Part shown: positions 33,266 to 41,811 of the stretch, piece by piece
Position numbering within the stretch: position 1 is the stretch's first letter
Layout of the letters: every line of letters starts with the position of its first letter
Source of the DNA: Sphingomonas sanguinis
GTDB taxonomy: Bacteria; Pseudomonadota; Alphaproteobacteria; Sphingomonadales; Sphingomonadaceae
Direction: 5' to 3'
DNA length: 64,000 nt
NCBI RefSeq assembly: GCF_001476905.1
Contig: NZ_LDTE01000033.1
Coordinates: 1 to 64,000 of the forward strand
Translations under genes and position numbers: made by a program
The notes under the pieces: model-generated
Database searches by the model: none
What the model saw: only the letters and a program-made list of their open reading frames with translations
What the model was told of the DNA's origin: nothing

Positions 33266-34801
33266 TCAGCCTTGGAGCGGCGGGGCCTGGCAATGGCGGG
33301 CGATGAACGTCTCATGGGTGGGCAGGCTGCTCGCCACCTCGGCGATCACCTCTTCGACGTCGCTCAGAAAGGCGGTGGTCTGTGCGTCGGGGATCATGTC
33401 GACCATCGGGTCGTATTGCGCGTCGAGCCCCTGCCCCAGCAGCACCTGCACCCAGCTTTCCTCGCGGAACAGCTCGGCCTTGCCGTGCATGAAGAAGCGT
33501 GCCGAGGAGCGGAACAGCTCGATGCGTTCAGCCAGGCTGTCGGGCACGTCCATATGGCGCATATACTGCCAGAAGGGCGTGTCCTCGCGCAGCGTCACCT
33601 TGTAATGCGCGATGATGAAGTCGCGCACGTCGCGATACTCGAAATCGGTCTGGCGATTATATTCGGCCATGTCCGCCGCGTGGAACCCGCGCCCCGGAAA
33701 CAGCGCCAGCAGCCGCAGCAGCCCGGTCTGGATCAGATGGATGCTGGTCGATTCCAGCGGCTCCAGCAATCCCCCCGCCAGCCCCAGCGCGACGACGTTC
33801 TTTTCCCAGGCGCGGGTCCGCTTGCCTGGCCGGAACCGCACGGGGCGCGGGTCCCCCAGCGCCGGCGTATCGAGATTCGCCAGAAGCGTCGCCGTCGCCT
33901 CGTCGTCCGACACGAACCGGCTGCTATAGACATGGCCGTTGCCGGTCCGATGCTGCAACGGAATGCGCCATTGCCAGCCAGCTCCATGCGCGGTCGAGCG
34001 GGTATAGGGCGTCAGCGGCCCACTGCCCCGCGCGCTCGGCACCGCCAGTGCCCGGTCGCAGAGCAGCCACTGGCTCCAATCCTCATAGCCGACGCCCATC
34101 GCCTCGCCGATCAGCAGGCCGCGCATGCCCGAGCAGTCGATGAACAGGTCGCCGTCGACGGTGCGCCCATCGGCCAGCACGACATGATCGAGATGGCCAT
34201 CACTTGCCCGCCGATTGGCGGCGACGATCCGCCCCTCAATCCGCTCGACCCCCGCCTTCTCCGCCCGCATCCGCAGATAGCGCGCATAGAGCGAGGCGTC
34301 GAAATGATAGGCATAGTCGATATCGGCGATGGGCGAGTTCGGATGCGCCGGATCGGGCATGGTGAAGCGGTTCATCCGCGCCGCCAGCGTGTTCAGCGCA
34401 TAATGGTCGAAATGCTTCGCGCGACCCCGCGCCGCTTCCTTCAGCCAGAATTGATGGCAGTGCAGCCAGTAGAGGTCCTGCCCGATCTTGCCGAAACCGT
34501 GAATATAGCTGTGTCCCGGCGCGCGCCAGTTGCGGAACTCGATGCCCAGCTTGAAGGTCGCCTGGGTCGCGCGGACCATCTCGAACTCGTCGATCCCGGC
34601 CAGCCCGTTGAAGGTGCGGATGGCGGGAATGGTCGCCTCGCCCACCCCGATCGTGCCGATCTCCTCCGACTCGATCAGCCGGATCGTGTAGGCGCCGAGC
34701 AGCAGCCGCGACAGCAAGGCCGCCGCCATCCACCCGGCGGTGCCGCCGCCGACGATGGTGACGGTCTTGATCGGCGAATTGGGATGCGCCGCCCCCGTCA
34801 T
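33266..34801 (-). CDS. Tryptophan-halogenase-family flavoprotein
   Basis: The protein has 511 residues. The FAD motif GGGTAGW is at residues 18-24 and the flavin-dependent halogenase signature WQWRIP at 276-281. A lysine equivalent to the catalytic Lys of PrnA is in ATFKLGIEF (Lys84), and LEPLESTSIH (about 346-355) carries the conserved Glu. All key residues are therefore present. In sphingomonads such proteins sit beside TonB receptors in glycan loci, not in antibiotic clusters, and their true substrates are mostly unknown. It overlaps the LacI gene (ATGA) and precedes the receptor gene. Confidence 0.9.
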   Translation of the reverse strand: MTGAAHPNSPIKTVTIVGGGTAGWMAAALLSRLLLGAYTIRLIESEEIGTIGVGEATIPAIRTFNGLAGIDEFEMVRATQATFKLGIEFRNWRAPGHSYIHGFGKIGQDLYWLHCHQFWLKEAARGRAKHFDHYALNTLAARMNRFTMPDPAHPNSPIADIDYAYHFDASLYARYLRMRAEKAGVERIEGRIVAANRRASDGHLDHVVLADGRTVDGDLFIDCSGMRGLLIGEAMGVGYEDWSQWLLCDRALAVPSARGSGPLTPYTRSTAHGAGWQWRIPLQHRTGNGHVYSSRFVSDDEATATLLANLDTPALGDPRPVRFRPGKRTRAWEKNVVALGLAGGLLEPLESTSIHLIQTGLLRLLALFPGRGFHAADMAEYNRQTDFEYRDVRDFIIAHYKVTLREDTPFWQYMRHMDVPDSLAERIELFRSSARFFMHGKAELFREESWVQVLLGQGLDAQYDPMVDMIPDAQTTAFLSDVEEVIAEVASSLPTHETFIARHCQAPPLQG

Positions 34802-35799
34802 GCCGCCCCCGCCGGGCTGGTCGCGCGGATCACCAATTCGGTCGCGATGGTCTGTGTCTCCAGCGCCAGCGTCCCGCCCTCCAGCGCATCGACCAACCGG
34901 GCGACGGCGCGCTCGCCCATCTCGGCCAGCGGCGCGCGGATCGTGGTCAGGCCCAGATAACGGGCCAGCGGGATGTCGTCGAAGCCGGTGACCGCGACCG
35001 CACCCGGCACATCGACCCGCCGCTCGCGCAGCACGCTGAGGACGCCCAGCGCCATCATGTCGTTGGCCGCCACGATGCCGTCATAGACCATGCCCCGTTT
35101 GGCCATCTCGGCCATCGCCGTCACGCCCGAATCCTCGTGGAAATCGCCCTCGATCACGATCGGCTCCACCTCGGGCACCAGTCGCGCCATGGCGGACAGA
35201 TAGCCCTGCCGCCGCTCGTCCGCATCGATATTGCCGAACGGGCCCGAGACATGGACCAGCCGTCGCCGCCCCTGCGCCACCAGATGTTCGACGCTCGCCG
35301 CGATTCCCGCCGCATTGTCGATGTGGAACGACGCGCGGCCCGGGCCGTGCTGGGAGTTGATCAAGACGGCGGGCACGCCCAGCGGCAGCGCCTCGTCCAG
35401 TCCGCCCGCGACCAGTTGCGGCGCCATGACGATCAGCCCGTCCACGCGGCCGCGCATCGATCGCACCGCCTGCGCCGCGCGTTCGGCATCGGCATGCATG
35501 TTGGACAGCAGCAGGTGATAGCCGCGCGCCGTCACCTCGCGGTCCATGCCGCGCACGATCTCGGAAAAGAACTCGCCGTGCAGGTCGGGTAGGACGACAC
35601 CGATCGCATGGCTGCGCGACAGCGACAGGCTGCGCGCGCCCGCATGGGGGACATAGCCCAGCGAGCGCGCGGCGGCCATCACCCGCTCGCGCGTGTCCGG
35701 ATGCACGCTGCTATGTCCGTTCATCGCCCGCGACACCGAGGCGACCGATACCGCCGCCTCGCGCGCCACGTCACGGATCGTGGCCGATGACTGCCTCAC
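34798..35799 (-). CDS. LacI-family transcriptional regulator
   Basis: This 333-residue protein has an N-terminal helix-turn-helix (ATIRDVAREAAVSVASVSRAMNG) and hinge helix (RSLGYVPHAGARSLS), followed by a periplasmic-binding-protein-like sensor domain (VLPDLHGEFFSEIVRGMDRE through TGFDDIPLARYLGLTTI). It should repress the locus until a sugar ligand binds. It is the first gene of the halogenase-side transcript and diverges from the GH3 gene. A perfect palindromic operator lies in the shared promoter region, so autoregulation is likely. Confidence 0.93.
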   Translation of the reverse strand: MRQSSATIRDVAREAAVSVASVSRAMNGHSSVHPDTRERVMAAARSLGYVPHAGARSLSLSRSHAIGVVLPDLHGEFFSEIVRGMDREVTARGYHLLLSNMHADAERAAQAVRSMRGRVDGLIVMAPQLVAGGLDEALPLGVPAVLINSQHGPGRASFHIDNAAGIAASVEHLVAQGRRRLVHVSGPFGNIDADERRQGYLSAMARLVPEVEPIVIEGDFHEDSGVTAMAEMAKRGMVYDGIVAANDMMALGVLSVLRERRVDVPGAVAVTGFDDIPLARYLGLTTIRAPLAEMGERAVARLVDALEGGTLALETQTIATELVIRATSPAGAA

Positions 35800-35875
35800 A
35801 TTCCTCCCCTTCCCCGCAAAATGCGCGAGGAAACCCGCTATAGCATGTGTCGCATCTTGTGCGATGCCGATCGCC

Positions 35876-35893
35876 TGTGTAACCGGTTACACA
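35876..35893. promoter_or_regulatory. Perfect 18-bp LacI-type operator
   Basis: TGTGTAACCGGTTACACA is a perfect palindrome in the 165-bp gap between the divergent LacI and GH3 genes. Its core matches the two sites before the TonB receptor, tying the three promoters into one regulon. Confidence 0.8.
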
Positions 35894-35964
35894 ATAGCGT
35901 CAACATCCATGCTGTAATGCGAAACGTCCGAACGTTCGCCGTGGTTTAGGGGAGTAGAAGGCCG

Positions 35965-38241
35965 ATGTCCGACAACACCATTTCGCGCCGCGCCGCGCTG
36001 CTGGGCATGGGCACCGTCGCCGCCTGGGCGGCCAGCCCCGCCCGCGCGCTGCTGGCGCAGGCCGATGGCGCCACCCTGTCGCCTGCGGTCGAGGCGATCC
36101 TGGCCAAGATGACGCTGGAGGAAAAGGCCGGGCAGTTGCAACTGAACGCGGCCGCCTGGGGCGGCGGCGTCGCCACCGCGCTCAACCCGCCGTCCAATGG
36201 CCCCAGCTTCGAGGGACAGCTGGCCGATGCCATCGCGGGCAAGCTGACCGGCGTGTTCAACGGCAACGGCGCGGAGATGGCGCGACGGATGCAGGGCGCG
36301 GTGATGCGCGATTCGCGCCTGAAGATCCCGCTGATCTTCGCCGCCGACGTCATCCATGGCCATCGCACCATCTTCCCGGTGCCGGTCGCCGAGGCCGCCA
36401 GCTTCGACCCCGATCTGGCGATGCGCACCGCGCGCATGGCGGCTTATGAGGCGGCGGGTGCGGGCATCGACTGGACCTTCTTCCCGATGGTCGACATCGC
36501 GCGCGACCAGCGCTGGGGCCGGACCATGGAGGGCGCAGGGGAAGACCCGATGCTGGGCCAGCTCTTCGCCATCGCCCGGGTGAAGGGCTTCCAAGGCAAG
36601 AACCTGGCCGCCGACGATGCGGTGATGGCCTGCATCAAGCATTTCGCGGCGTACGGCGCGGCGGAGAGCGGCCTCGACTACAACATCGTCGACATGTCCG
36701 AGCGGACGCTGCGCGAAGTCTATCTGCCGCCCTATAAGGCCGGGTTCGACGCGGGCGCGATGAGCGGCATGGCTTCGTTCAACGAGATCAATGGCATCCC
36801 CTCGACCGGCAATCCCTGGCTGATGAAGCAGGTCCTGCGCGACGAGTGGAAATTCCCCGGCATCATCGTCTCCGACTATACCGGCGACGAGGAGATGATC
36901 GCGGCGGGCTTCGCCAAGGACGGCAAGGATGCGGCGCGCATCGCCTTCCTGGCGGGTGTCGACATGAGCATGCAGTCGAACCTGTATGCGCTCCACCTGC
37001 CCAGCCTGGTGCGTGAGGGCGCGGTGCCGCAAGAGGTGCTCGACCGCTCGGTCCGCCGCGTGCTGGCGGTCAAGCAGATGCTCGGCCTGTTCGACGACCC
37101 CTTCCGCCGCATCGACCGCAAGCGCGAAACGGCGCGTTCGCGGACCAAGGCCGCCATCGCCCTGTCGCGCGAGGCGGCGCAGAAATCGATGGTGCTGCTG
37201 AAGAATGACGGCGACCTGTTGCCACTCGACCCCGCCCGCAAAATCGCGCTGATCGGCCCCTTCGCCAACGGCCAGCATGACCTGAACGGGCCGTGGGTGG
37301 TGTATGGCGACAACAATCAGGCGATCGATCTGGTGACCGGCCTGCGCGCGGCGGGCGCGAAGAACGTGACGGTCACGCAGGGCTCGGGCGTCGAGGACGC
37401 GCTGCCCGGCGGGATCGAGGCGGCGGTCGCGGCGGCGCAAGCGGCCGATGTGGTGGTGCTGGCGATCGGCGAGAGCGAGAGCATGTCGGGCGAGGCGCAG
37501 TCGCGCACTTCGATCACCGTGCCCGCCCCCCAGATGGCGCTGGCCGAGGCGGTGGCGAAGACGGGCAAGCCGATCGTCGTGCTGCTGAAGAACGGTCGCG
37601 GCCTGGCGCTGGAGGGCGCGGTCAAGGACGCGCCCGCGATCCTGGTCACCTGGTTCCTGGGATCGGAAACCGGTCATGCCATTGCCGACGTGCTGTTCGG
37701 CAAGGTCGGCCCCTCGGGCCGTCTGCCGCTGAGCTTCCCCTATGAAAGCGGGCAGGAACCCTATTATTACGCGCACAAGGAGACCGGCCGCCCCGCCCCT
37801 GCCGGTGCGCGCGTGCCCTACAAGACCCAGTGGCGGACCGCGCCCAATGCCGCGCTCTATTCGTTCGGCCATGGGCTGACCTATGGCAAGGTCAGCTATG
37901 ACGCCGCTGACGTGCCCACCAGCCTGGCCTGGGACGGGCGGATCACCGTATCGGCAACCGTGACCAACACCGGCACGCGGGCCTGCGAGGAACTGGTCCA
38001 GCTCTACATCCGCGACCGAGTGGCCAGCATCACCCGGCCGGTGCGCGAGATAAAGGCGTTCCGCAAGGTCGCGCTAGCACCGGGCAAGAGCGAGCGGGTC
38101 AGCTTCACCCTGACCCGTGCCCAGCTCGAGTTCCTGGGCACCGACCTGCGCCCGACGGTCGAGCCCGGCACCTTCGACGTGTGGATCGCGCCCTCGGCGC
38201 AGGCCGACGGCGCGCACGGGACGTTCGAGCTGGTGAAGTAA
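35965..38241 (+). CDS. GH3 beta-glucosidase/beta-xylosidase, Tat-exported
   Basis: The protein has 758 residues. The N-terminus MSDNTISRRAALLGMGTVAAWA is a twin-arginine signal. The GH3 N-terminal barrel includes ADVIHGHRTIFPVP and the nucleophile motif IIVSDYTGDEE (Asp304). The (alpha/beta)6 sandwich and a C-terminal fibronectin III-like domain (GTRACEELVQLYIRD) complete the BglX-like architecture. It removes terminal beta-linked glucose or xylose in the periplasm. The LacI-type operator upstream and the divergent regulator place it in the same utilisation locus as the GH43. Confidence 0.94.
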   Translation: MSDNTISRRAALLGMGTVAAWAASPARALLAQADGATLSPAVEAILAKMTLEEKAGQLQLNAAAWGGGVATALNPPSNGPSFEGQLADAIAGKLTGVFNGNGAEMARRMQGAVMRDSRLKIPLIFAADVIHGHRTIFPVPVAEAASFDPDLAMRTARMAAYEAAGAGIDWTFFPMVDIARDQRWGRTMEGAGEDPMLGQLFAIARVKGFQGKNLAADDAVMACIKHFAAYGAAESGLDYNIVDMSERTLREVYLPPYKAGFDAGAMSGMASFNEINGIPSTGNPWLMKQVLRDEWKFPGIIVSDYTGDEEMIAAGFAKDGKDAARIAFLAGVDMSMQSNLYALHLPSLVREGAVPQEVLDRSVRRVLAVKQMLGLFDDPFRRIDRKRETARSRTKAAIALSREAAQKSMVLLKNDGDLLPLDPARKIALIGPFANGQHDLNGPWVVYGDNNQAIDLVTGLRAAGAKNVTVTQGSGVEDALPGGIEAAVAAAQAADVVVLAIGESESMSGEAQSRTSITVPAPQMALAEAVAKTGKPIVVLLKNGRGLALEGAVKDAPAILVTWFLGSETGHAIADVLFGKVGPSGRLPLSFPYESGQEPYYYAHKETGRPAPAGARVPYKTQWRTAPNAALYSFGHGLTYGKVSYDAADVPTSLAWDGRITVSATVTNTGTRACEELVQLYIRDRVASITRPVREIKAFRKVALAPGKSERVSFTLTRAQLEFLGTDLRPTVEPGTFDVWIAPSAQADGAHGTFELVK

Positions 38242-38325
38242 ATCCGCCGTCGGAAGGGGGCGCCGCAGAACGCATCCCCCCCTTCCAGCGAAGGGCCGAA
38301 TGCCGTTTAGGAAACCCAGCTAACC

Positions 38326-38347
38326 CTCTCCCCTATCAAGGGGAGAG
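38326..38347. terminator. Hairpin after the GH3 gene
   Basis: A 9-bp stem (CTCTCCCCT at 38326-38334 with AGGGGAGAG at 38339-38347) closes an ATCA loop. There is no T-tract, so termination would be weak or Rho-dependent. The sequence resembles the end hairpin of repeat family C and may be a remnant of one. Confidence 0.4.
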
Positions 38348-38421
38348 AGGGGCATCAATGTCGTTCGCCTTTCGGGATTTAGCCATGGTCACCGCCACCT
38401 GGCATCCCTAGACGGACCATC

Positions 38422-39642
38422 ATGACGGATCAGACTGAGCGCGCCCCCATGCGCGCGGGCGAATATGTCGCCTTCATCGCGGCCCTGATGGCGGTCAACG
38501 CCCTGGGCGTCGACCTGATGCTGCCAGCGCTTGCCGATATGGGTCGCCAGCTGGGGATCGCCACCGCCAACCACCGGCAATGGATCATCACCGTCTATAT
38601 GCTGGGCTTCGGCGCGGGTCAGCTGGTCTATGGCCCGCTCGCCGATCGTTATGGGCGACGGCCGATCCTGCTGGTGACGCTGACCGGGTTCGTGGGCGCC
38701 AGCATCTTTGCGGCGGGGTCGCAGACCTTTCCGGCGCTGCTCGGCGCGCGGGTGTTGCAGGGGCTGATGTCGGCCTCCACCCGCGTGCTGGCGGTGGCGA
38801 TCGTGCGCGACCGGTTTTCCGGCCGCCAGATGGCGCGCACCCTGTCGATCGCACAGATGATCTTCTTCCTGGTGCCGATCATGGCACCCAGCCTGGGCCA
38901 GTTGCTGCTGGGGTTCGGGCCGTGGCGGTTCATCTTCTACGCGCTGGCCGGTTTCGCTGCCTTCGTGCTGGCCTGGTCGGCGCTGCGGCTGACGGAATCG
39001 CTGCCCGTCGCGCGACGCTCGCCTTTGTCGCTGGCGTCGCTCAAGAACGCCTATCGCCTGACCCTGACCAACCGTTTCTCGGCGGGCTATGCGGTGTGTG
39101 CGTCGATGACCTTTGGCGGGGTCATCGCCTTCGTCTCCTCGGCCCAGCAAATTTTCGTCGACGAGTTCGGCGCAGGCGACCGCTTCACCATCCTGTTCGC
39201 GCTGTGCGCCTTTTCCATGGGCTGCGCCTCCTTCGCCAACAGTCGGTTGGTCGAGCGGCTGGGCACGCGGCTGATCTCGCAGTCGGCGGTGCTGGGGCTG
39301 ATCGCGCTGTCGGTGCTGCATCTGGGCGTCATCGCGGCGGGACACGAGACGCTGATCACCTATATGGTCTTCCAGGCGCTCAGCATGACGTGCATCGGCC
39401 TGTGCGGATCGAATTTCGGGGCGATGGCGATGGAGCCGGTCGGCCATATCGCGGGCACCGCCTCGTCGATCCAAGGCTTCATTACCAGCGTCGGCGCGGT
39501 CATCGTCGGCTCGGCGATCGGCCAGGCCTATAACGGCACCACCTATCCGCTGGCGATCGGCTATCTGGCCATCGGGCTGGGTGTGCTCGCGCTCGTCTAT
39601 CTCATCGAGGACCGCCAATTGTTCCGCGCCCGCCATGGTTAA
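38422..39642 (+). CDS. MFS drug-efflux transporter, Bcr/CflA type
   Basis: This 406-residue inner-membrane protein has 12 predicted helices. It has the MFS motif GPLADRYGRRP between helices 2 and 3, and VNALGVDLMLPALADMGRQLG and WRFIFYALAGFAAFVL, which are typical of the Bcr/CflA drug:H+ antiporter family. Known members export bicyclomycin, chloramphenicol or sulfonamides; this one's substrate is unknown. It is a single gene on its own between the GH3 and the M13 peptidase genes. Confidence 0.9.
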   Translation: MTDQTERAPMRAGEYVAFIAALMAVNALGVDLMLPALADMGRQLGIATANHRQWIITVYMLGFGAGQLVYGPLADRYGRRPILLVTLTGFVGASIFAAGSQTFPALLGARVLQGLMSASTRVLAVAIVRDRFSGRQMARTLSIAQMIFFLVPIMAPSLGQLLLGFGPWRFIFYALAGFAAFVLAWSALRLTESLPVARRSPLSLASLKNAYRLTLTNRFSAGYAVCASMTFGGVIAFVSSAQQIFVDEFGAGDRFTILFALCAFSMGCASFANSRLVERLGTRLISQSAVLGLIALSVLHLGVIAAGHETLITYMVFQALSMTCIGLCGSNFGAMAMEPVGHIAGTASSIQGFITSVGAVIVGSAIGQAYNGTTYPLAIGYLAIGLGVLALVYLIEDRQLFRARHG

Positions 39643-39720
39643 GATGACAGGCCGTTCACTTGACACCGACCGGCGACGGGTTCTCCATCCGCGCCAACAT
39701 CACCGGATCGCAGGACACTC

Positions 39721-41766
39721 ATGAAGCGCTTCGCCTTTGCCACCGCCCTTCTCGTCACCACCGCCGCCATCGCGCAAACGGGCCATCTGCCGGGCGTGGA
39801 CAAGGCCTATATGGACCCCAGCGTGAAGCCGGGCGACAATTTCGACACCTATGCCAATGGCGGCTGGCGCAAGACCGCCGAAATCCCCGCCGACCGCTCG
39901 TCGATCGGCGTAGGGCTGGACGTGTCGCTGCGCGCCGAGGCCCGCACGGCCGCGATCATCAAGGGCGCCGCCGCGACCAGGGGCGCACCGGGCAGCGACC
40001 AGCAGCGGATCGCCGATTATTATGCCGCCTATACCGACACGAACGGTATCGAGGCGCGCGGGCTGACACCGATCCAGGCGAGCCTTTCCGCCATCGCCGC
40101 GATCAAGGACAAGAGCGACCTGTCGCGCGCGATCGGCGCGGCGATGCGGTCGGATACCGACCCGTTCAACAACAACAACTACGCCAGCACCAACGACCTG
40201 TTCGGCCTGTTCGTCAGCCAGGACCTGAACCAGCCGACGCGCAACGTCCCCTATCTGATGCAGGGCGGCCTGGGCCTGCCCGACCGCGACTATTACCTGT
40301 CCGACAAGCCCGAAATGGCGGAGATCCGCAACGCTTATCAGGCCTATCTGACCCAGCTGATGCAGCTGGCGGGGCTTTCCGATCCGCAAGCGCGCGCCGC
40401 CCGCGTCTTCGCGCTCGAGACGAAGATCGCCGCCGCCCAGACCGACATCATCGCCAGCCAGGACGCGCATAAGGGCGACAATCCCTGGACCCGCGCCGAT
40501 TTCGACAAACGCGCGCCGGGGCTGGACTGGACGGCCTTCTGGACGGCGGCGGGCCTTCCCGCCGGGCAGCGCGACTTCATCGCGTGGCAGCCGGAGGCGA
40601 TCACCAAGCTGTCGGCGCTGGTCGCCAGCGAGCCGCTGCAAAGCTGGCAGGACTGGCTGGCCTTCCACACGATCAACCAGGTCACAAGCGTGCTGCCCAA
40701 GGCGATCGACGACGCCTCGTTCGGCTTTTACGGCCGCACCCTGACCGGCACGCCTGCGCAGCAACCGCGCGAGAAGCGCGGGATCGCGGCGGTCAACGGC
40801 GCGCTGGGCGAGGCGGTGGGCAAGATCTATGCCCAGCGTTATTTCCCCGCCTCGTCCAAGACCGAAATCCAGGCGATGGTGAAGAACATCGTCGGTGCCT
40901 TCGACCGGCGCATCGCCGCGCTCGACTGGATGGCGCCCGCGACCAAGAAGGAGGCGCGGCGCAAGCTGGCCGTGCTGAAGGTCGGGGTCGGCTATCCCGA
41001 CCATTGGTGGAATTACCCGAAGTTCGAGGTGCGCGCCGACGATCCCGTCGGCAATGCCCAGCGCGCCCGGCTCGCCCTGTACCGCTATCACCTGTCGAAG
41101 CTGGGCAAGCCGGTCGACCGCAGCGAATGGTGGATGACGCCGCAGACGGTGAACGCGGTCAACCTGCCGCTGCAGAACGCGCTGAACTTCCCGGCCGCCA
41201 TCCTCGAGAGCCCCTATTTCGACCCGAAGTTCGACGCGGCCGCCAATTACGGCGCGATCGGATCGGTGATCGGGCATGAGATCAGCCACAGCTTCGACAA
41301 TCTGGGCGCCGATTTCGACTCGACGGGCCGCCTGCACAATTGGTGGACGCCCGCCGACCTGAAGCGGTTCGAGGCCGCGGGTCAGGCGCTGGTCGCGCAG
41401 TACAGCGCCTATGAGGCGCTGCCCGGTCTTCACTTGAACGGCGAACAGGAACTGGGCGAGAATATCGCCGACGTCGCCGGACTGACCGCCGCCTATGAAG
41501 CGTACAAGGCCTCGCTGGGCGGCAAGCCCGCGCCGGTCATCGACGGGCTGACCGGCGACCAGCGCTTCTTCCTGGCCTTTGCGCAAGGCTGGCGGACCAA
41601 GATGCGCGACCGGGCGCTGCGCGCGCGGATCGCCACCGATGTCCACGCGCCAGCACCTTGGCGCGTGCTGACCGTGCGCAACCTCGACGCCTGGTACGCG
41701 CCGTTCCACGTCCAGCCGGGCCAAGCGCTGTACCTGCCGCCCGAAAAGCGCGTCCACGTCTGGTAA
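39721..41766 (+). CDS. M13-family zinc metallopeptidase (neprilysin-like)
   Basis: The protein has 681 residues with a signal peptide (to about residue 19). The zinc motif is HEISH (519-523), preceded by GAIGSVIG. The third ligand is in ENIADVAGL (Glu580). The C-terminal CxxW-like ending of eukaryotic members is replaced by LPPEKRVHVW. PepO-type enzymes cleave short peptides and are probably periplasmic here. Single gene, convergent with the autotransporter. Confidence 0.94.
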   Translation: MKRFAFATALLVTTAAIAQTGHLPGVDKAYMDPSVKPGDNFDTYANGGWRKTAEIPADRSSIGVGLDVSLRAEARTAAIIKGAAATRGAPGSDQQRIADYYAAYTDTNGIEARGLTPIQASLSAIAAIKDKSDLSRAIGAAMRSDTDPFNNNNYASTNDLFGLFVSQDLNQPTRNVPYLMQGGLGLPDRDYYLSDKPEMAEIRNAYQAYLTQLMQLAGLSDPQARAARVFALETKIAAAQTDIIASQDAHKGDNPWTRADFDKRAPGLDWTAFWTAAGLPAGQRDFIAWQPEAITKLSALVASEPLQSWQDWLAFHTINQVTSVLPKAIDDASFGFYGRTLTGTPAQQPREKRGIAAVNGALGEAVGKIYAQRYFPASSKTEIQAMVKNIVGAFDRRIAALDWMAPATKKEARRKLAVLKVGVGYPDHWWNYPKFEVRADDPVGNAQRARLALYRYHLSKLGKPVDRSEWWMTPQTVNAVNLPLQNALNFPAAILESPYFDPKFDAAANYGAIGSVIGHEISHSFDNLGADFDSTGRLHNWWTPADLKRFEAAGQALVAQYSAYEALPGLHLNGEQELGENIADVAGLTAAYEAYKASLGGKPAPVIDGLTGDQRFFLAFAQGWRTKMRDRALRARIATDVHAPAPWRVLTVRNLDAWYAPFHVQPGQALYLPPEKRVHVW

Positions 41767-41774
41767 GAAGGGCC

Positions 41775-41801
41775 CCCGGCCCGCCATCAGGGCGGGCCGG
41801 G
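41775..41801. terminator. Strong hairpin between convergent genes
   Basis: CCCGGCCCGCC (41775-41785) pairs perfectly with GGCGGGCCGGG (41791-41801) around a five-base loop. It lies in the 45-bp gap between the convergent peptidase and autotransporter genes and could end both transcripts. There is no T-tract on either side. Confidence 0.5.
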
Positions 41802-41811
41802 ACGAGCCGCA

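Noticed and set aside
33266..34801. A halogenated natural-product biosynthetic cluster
   Set aside because: No NRPS, PKS, tryptophan dimer or other biosynthetic gene is near; the neighbours are glycan-utilisation genes.
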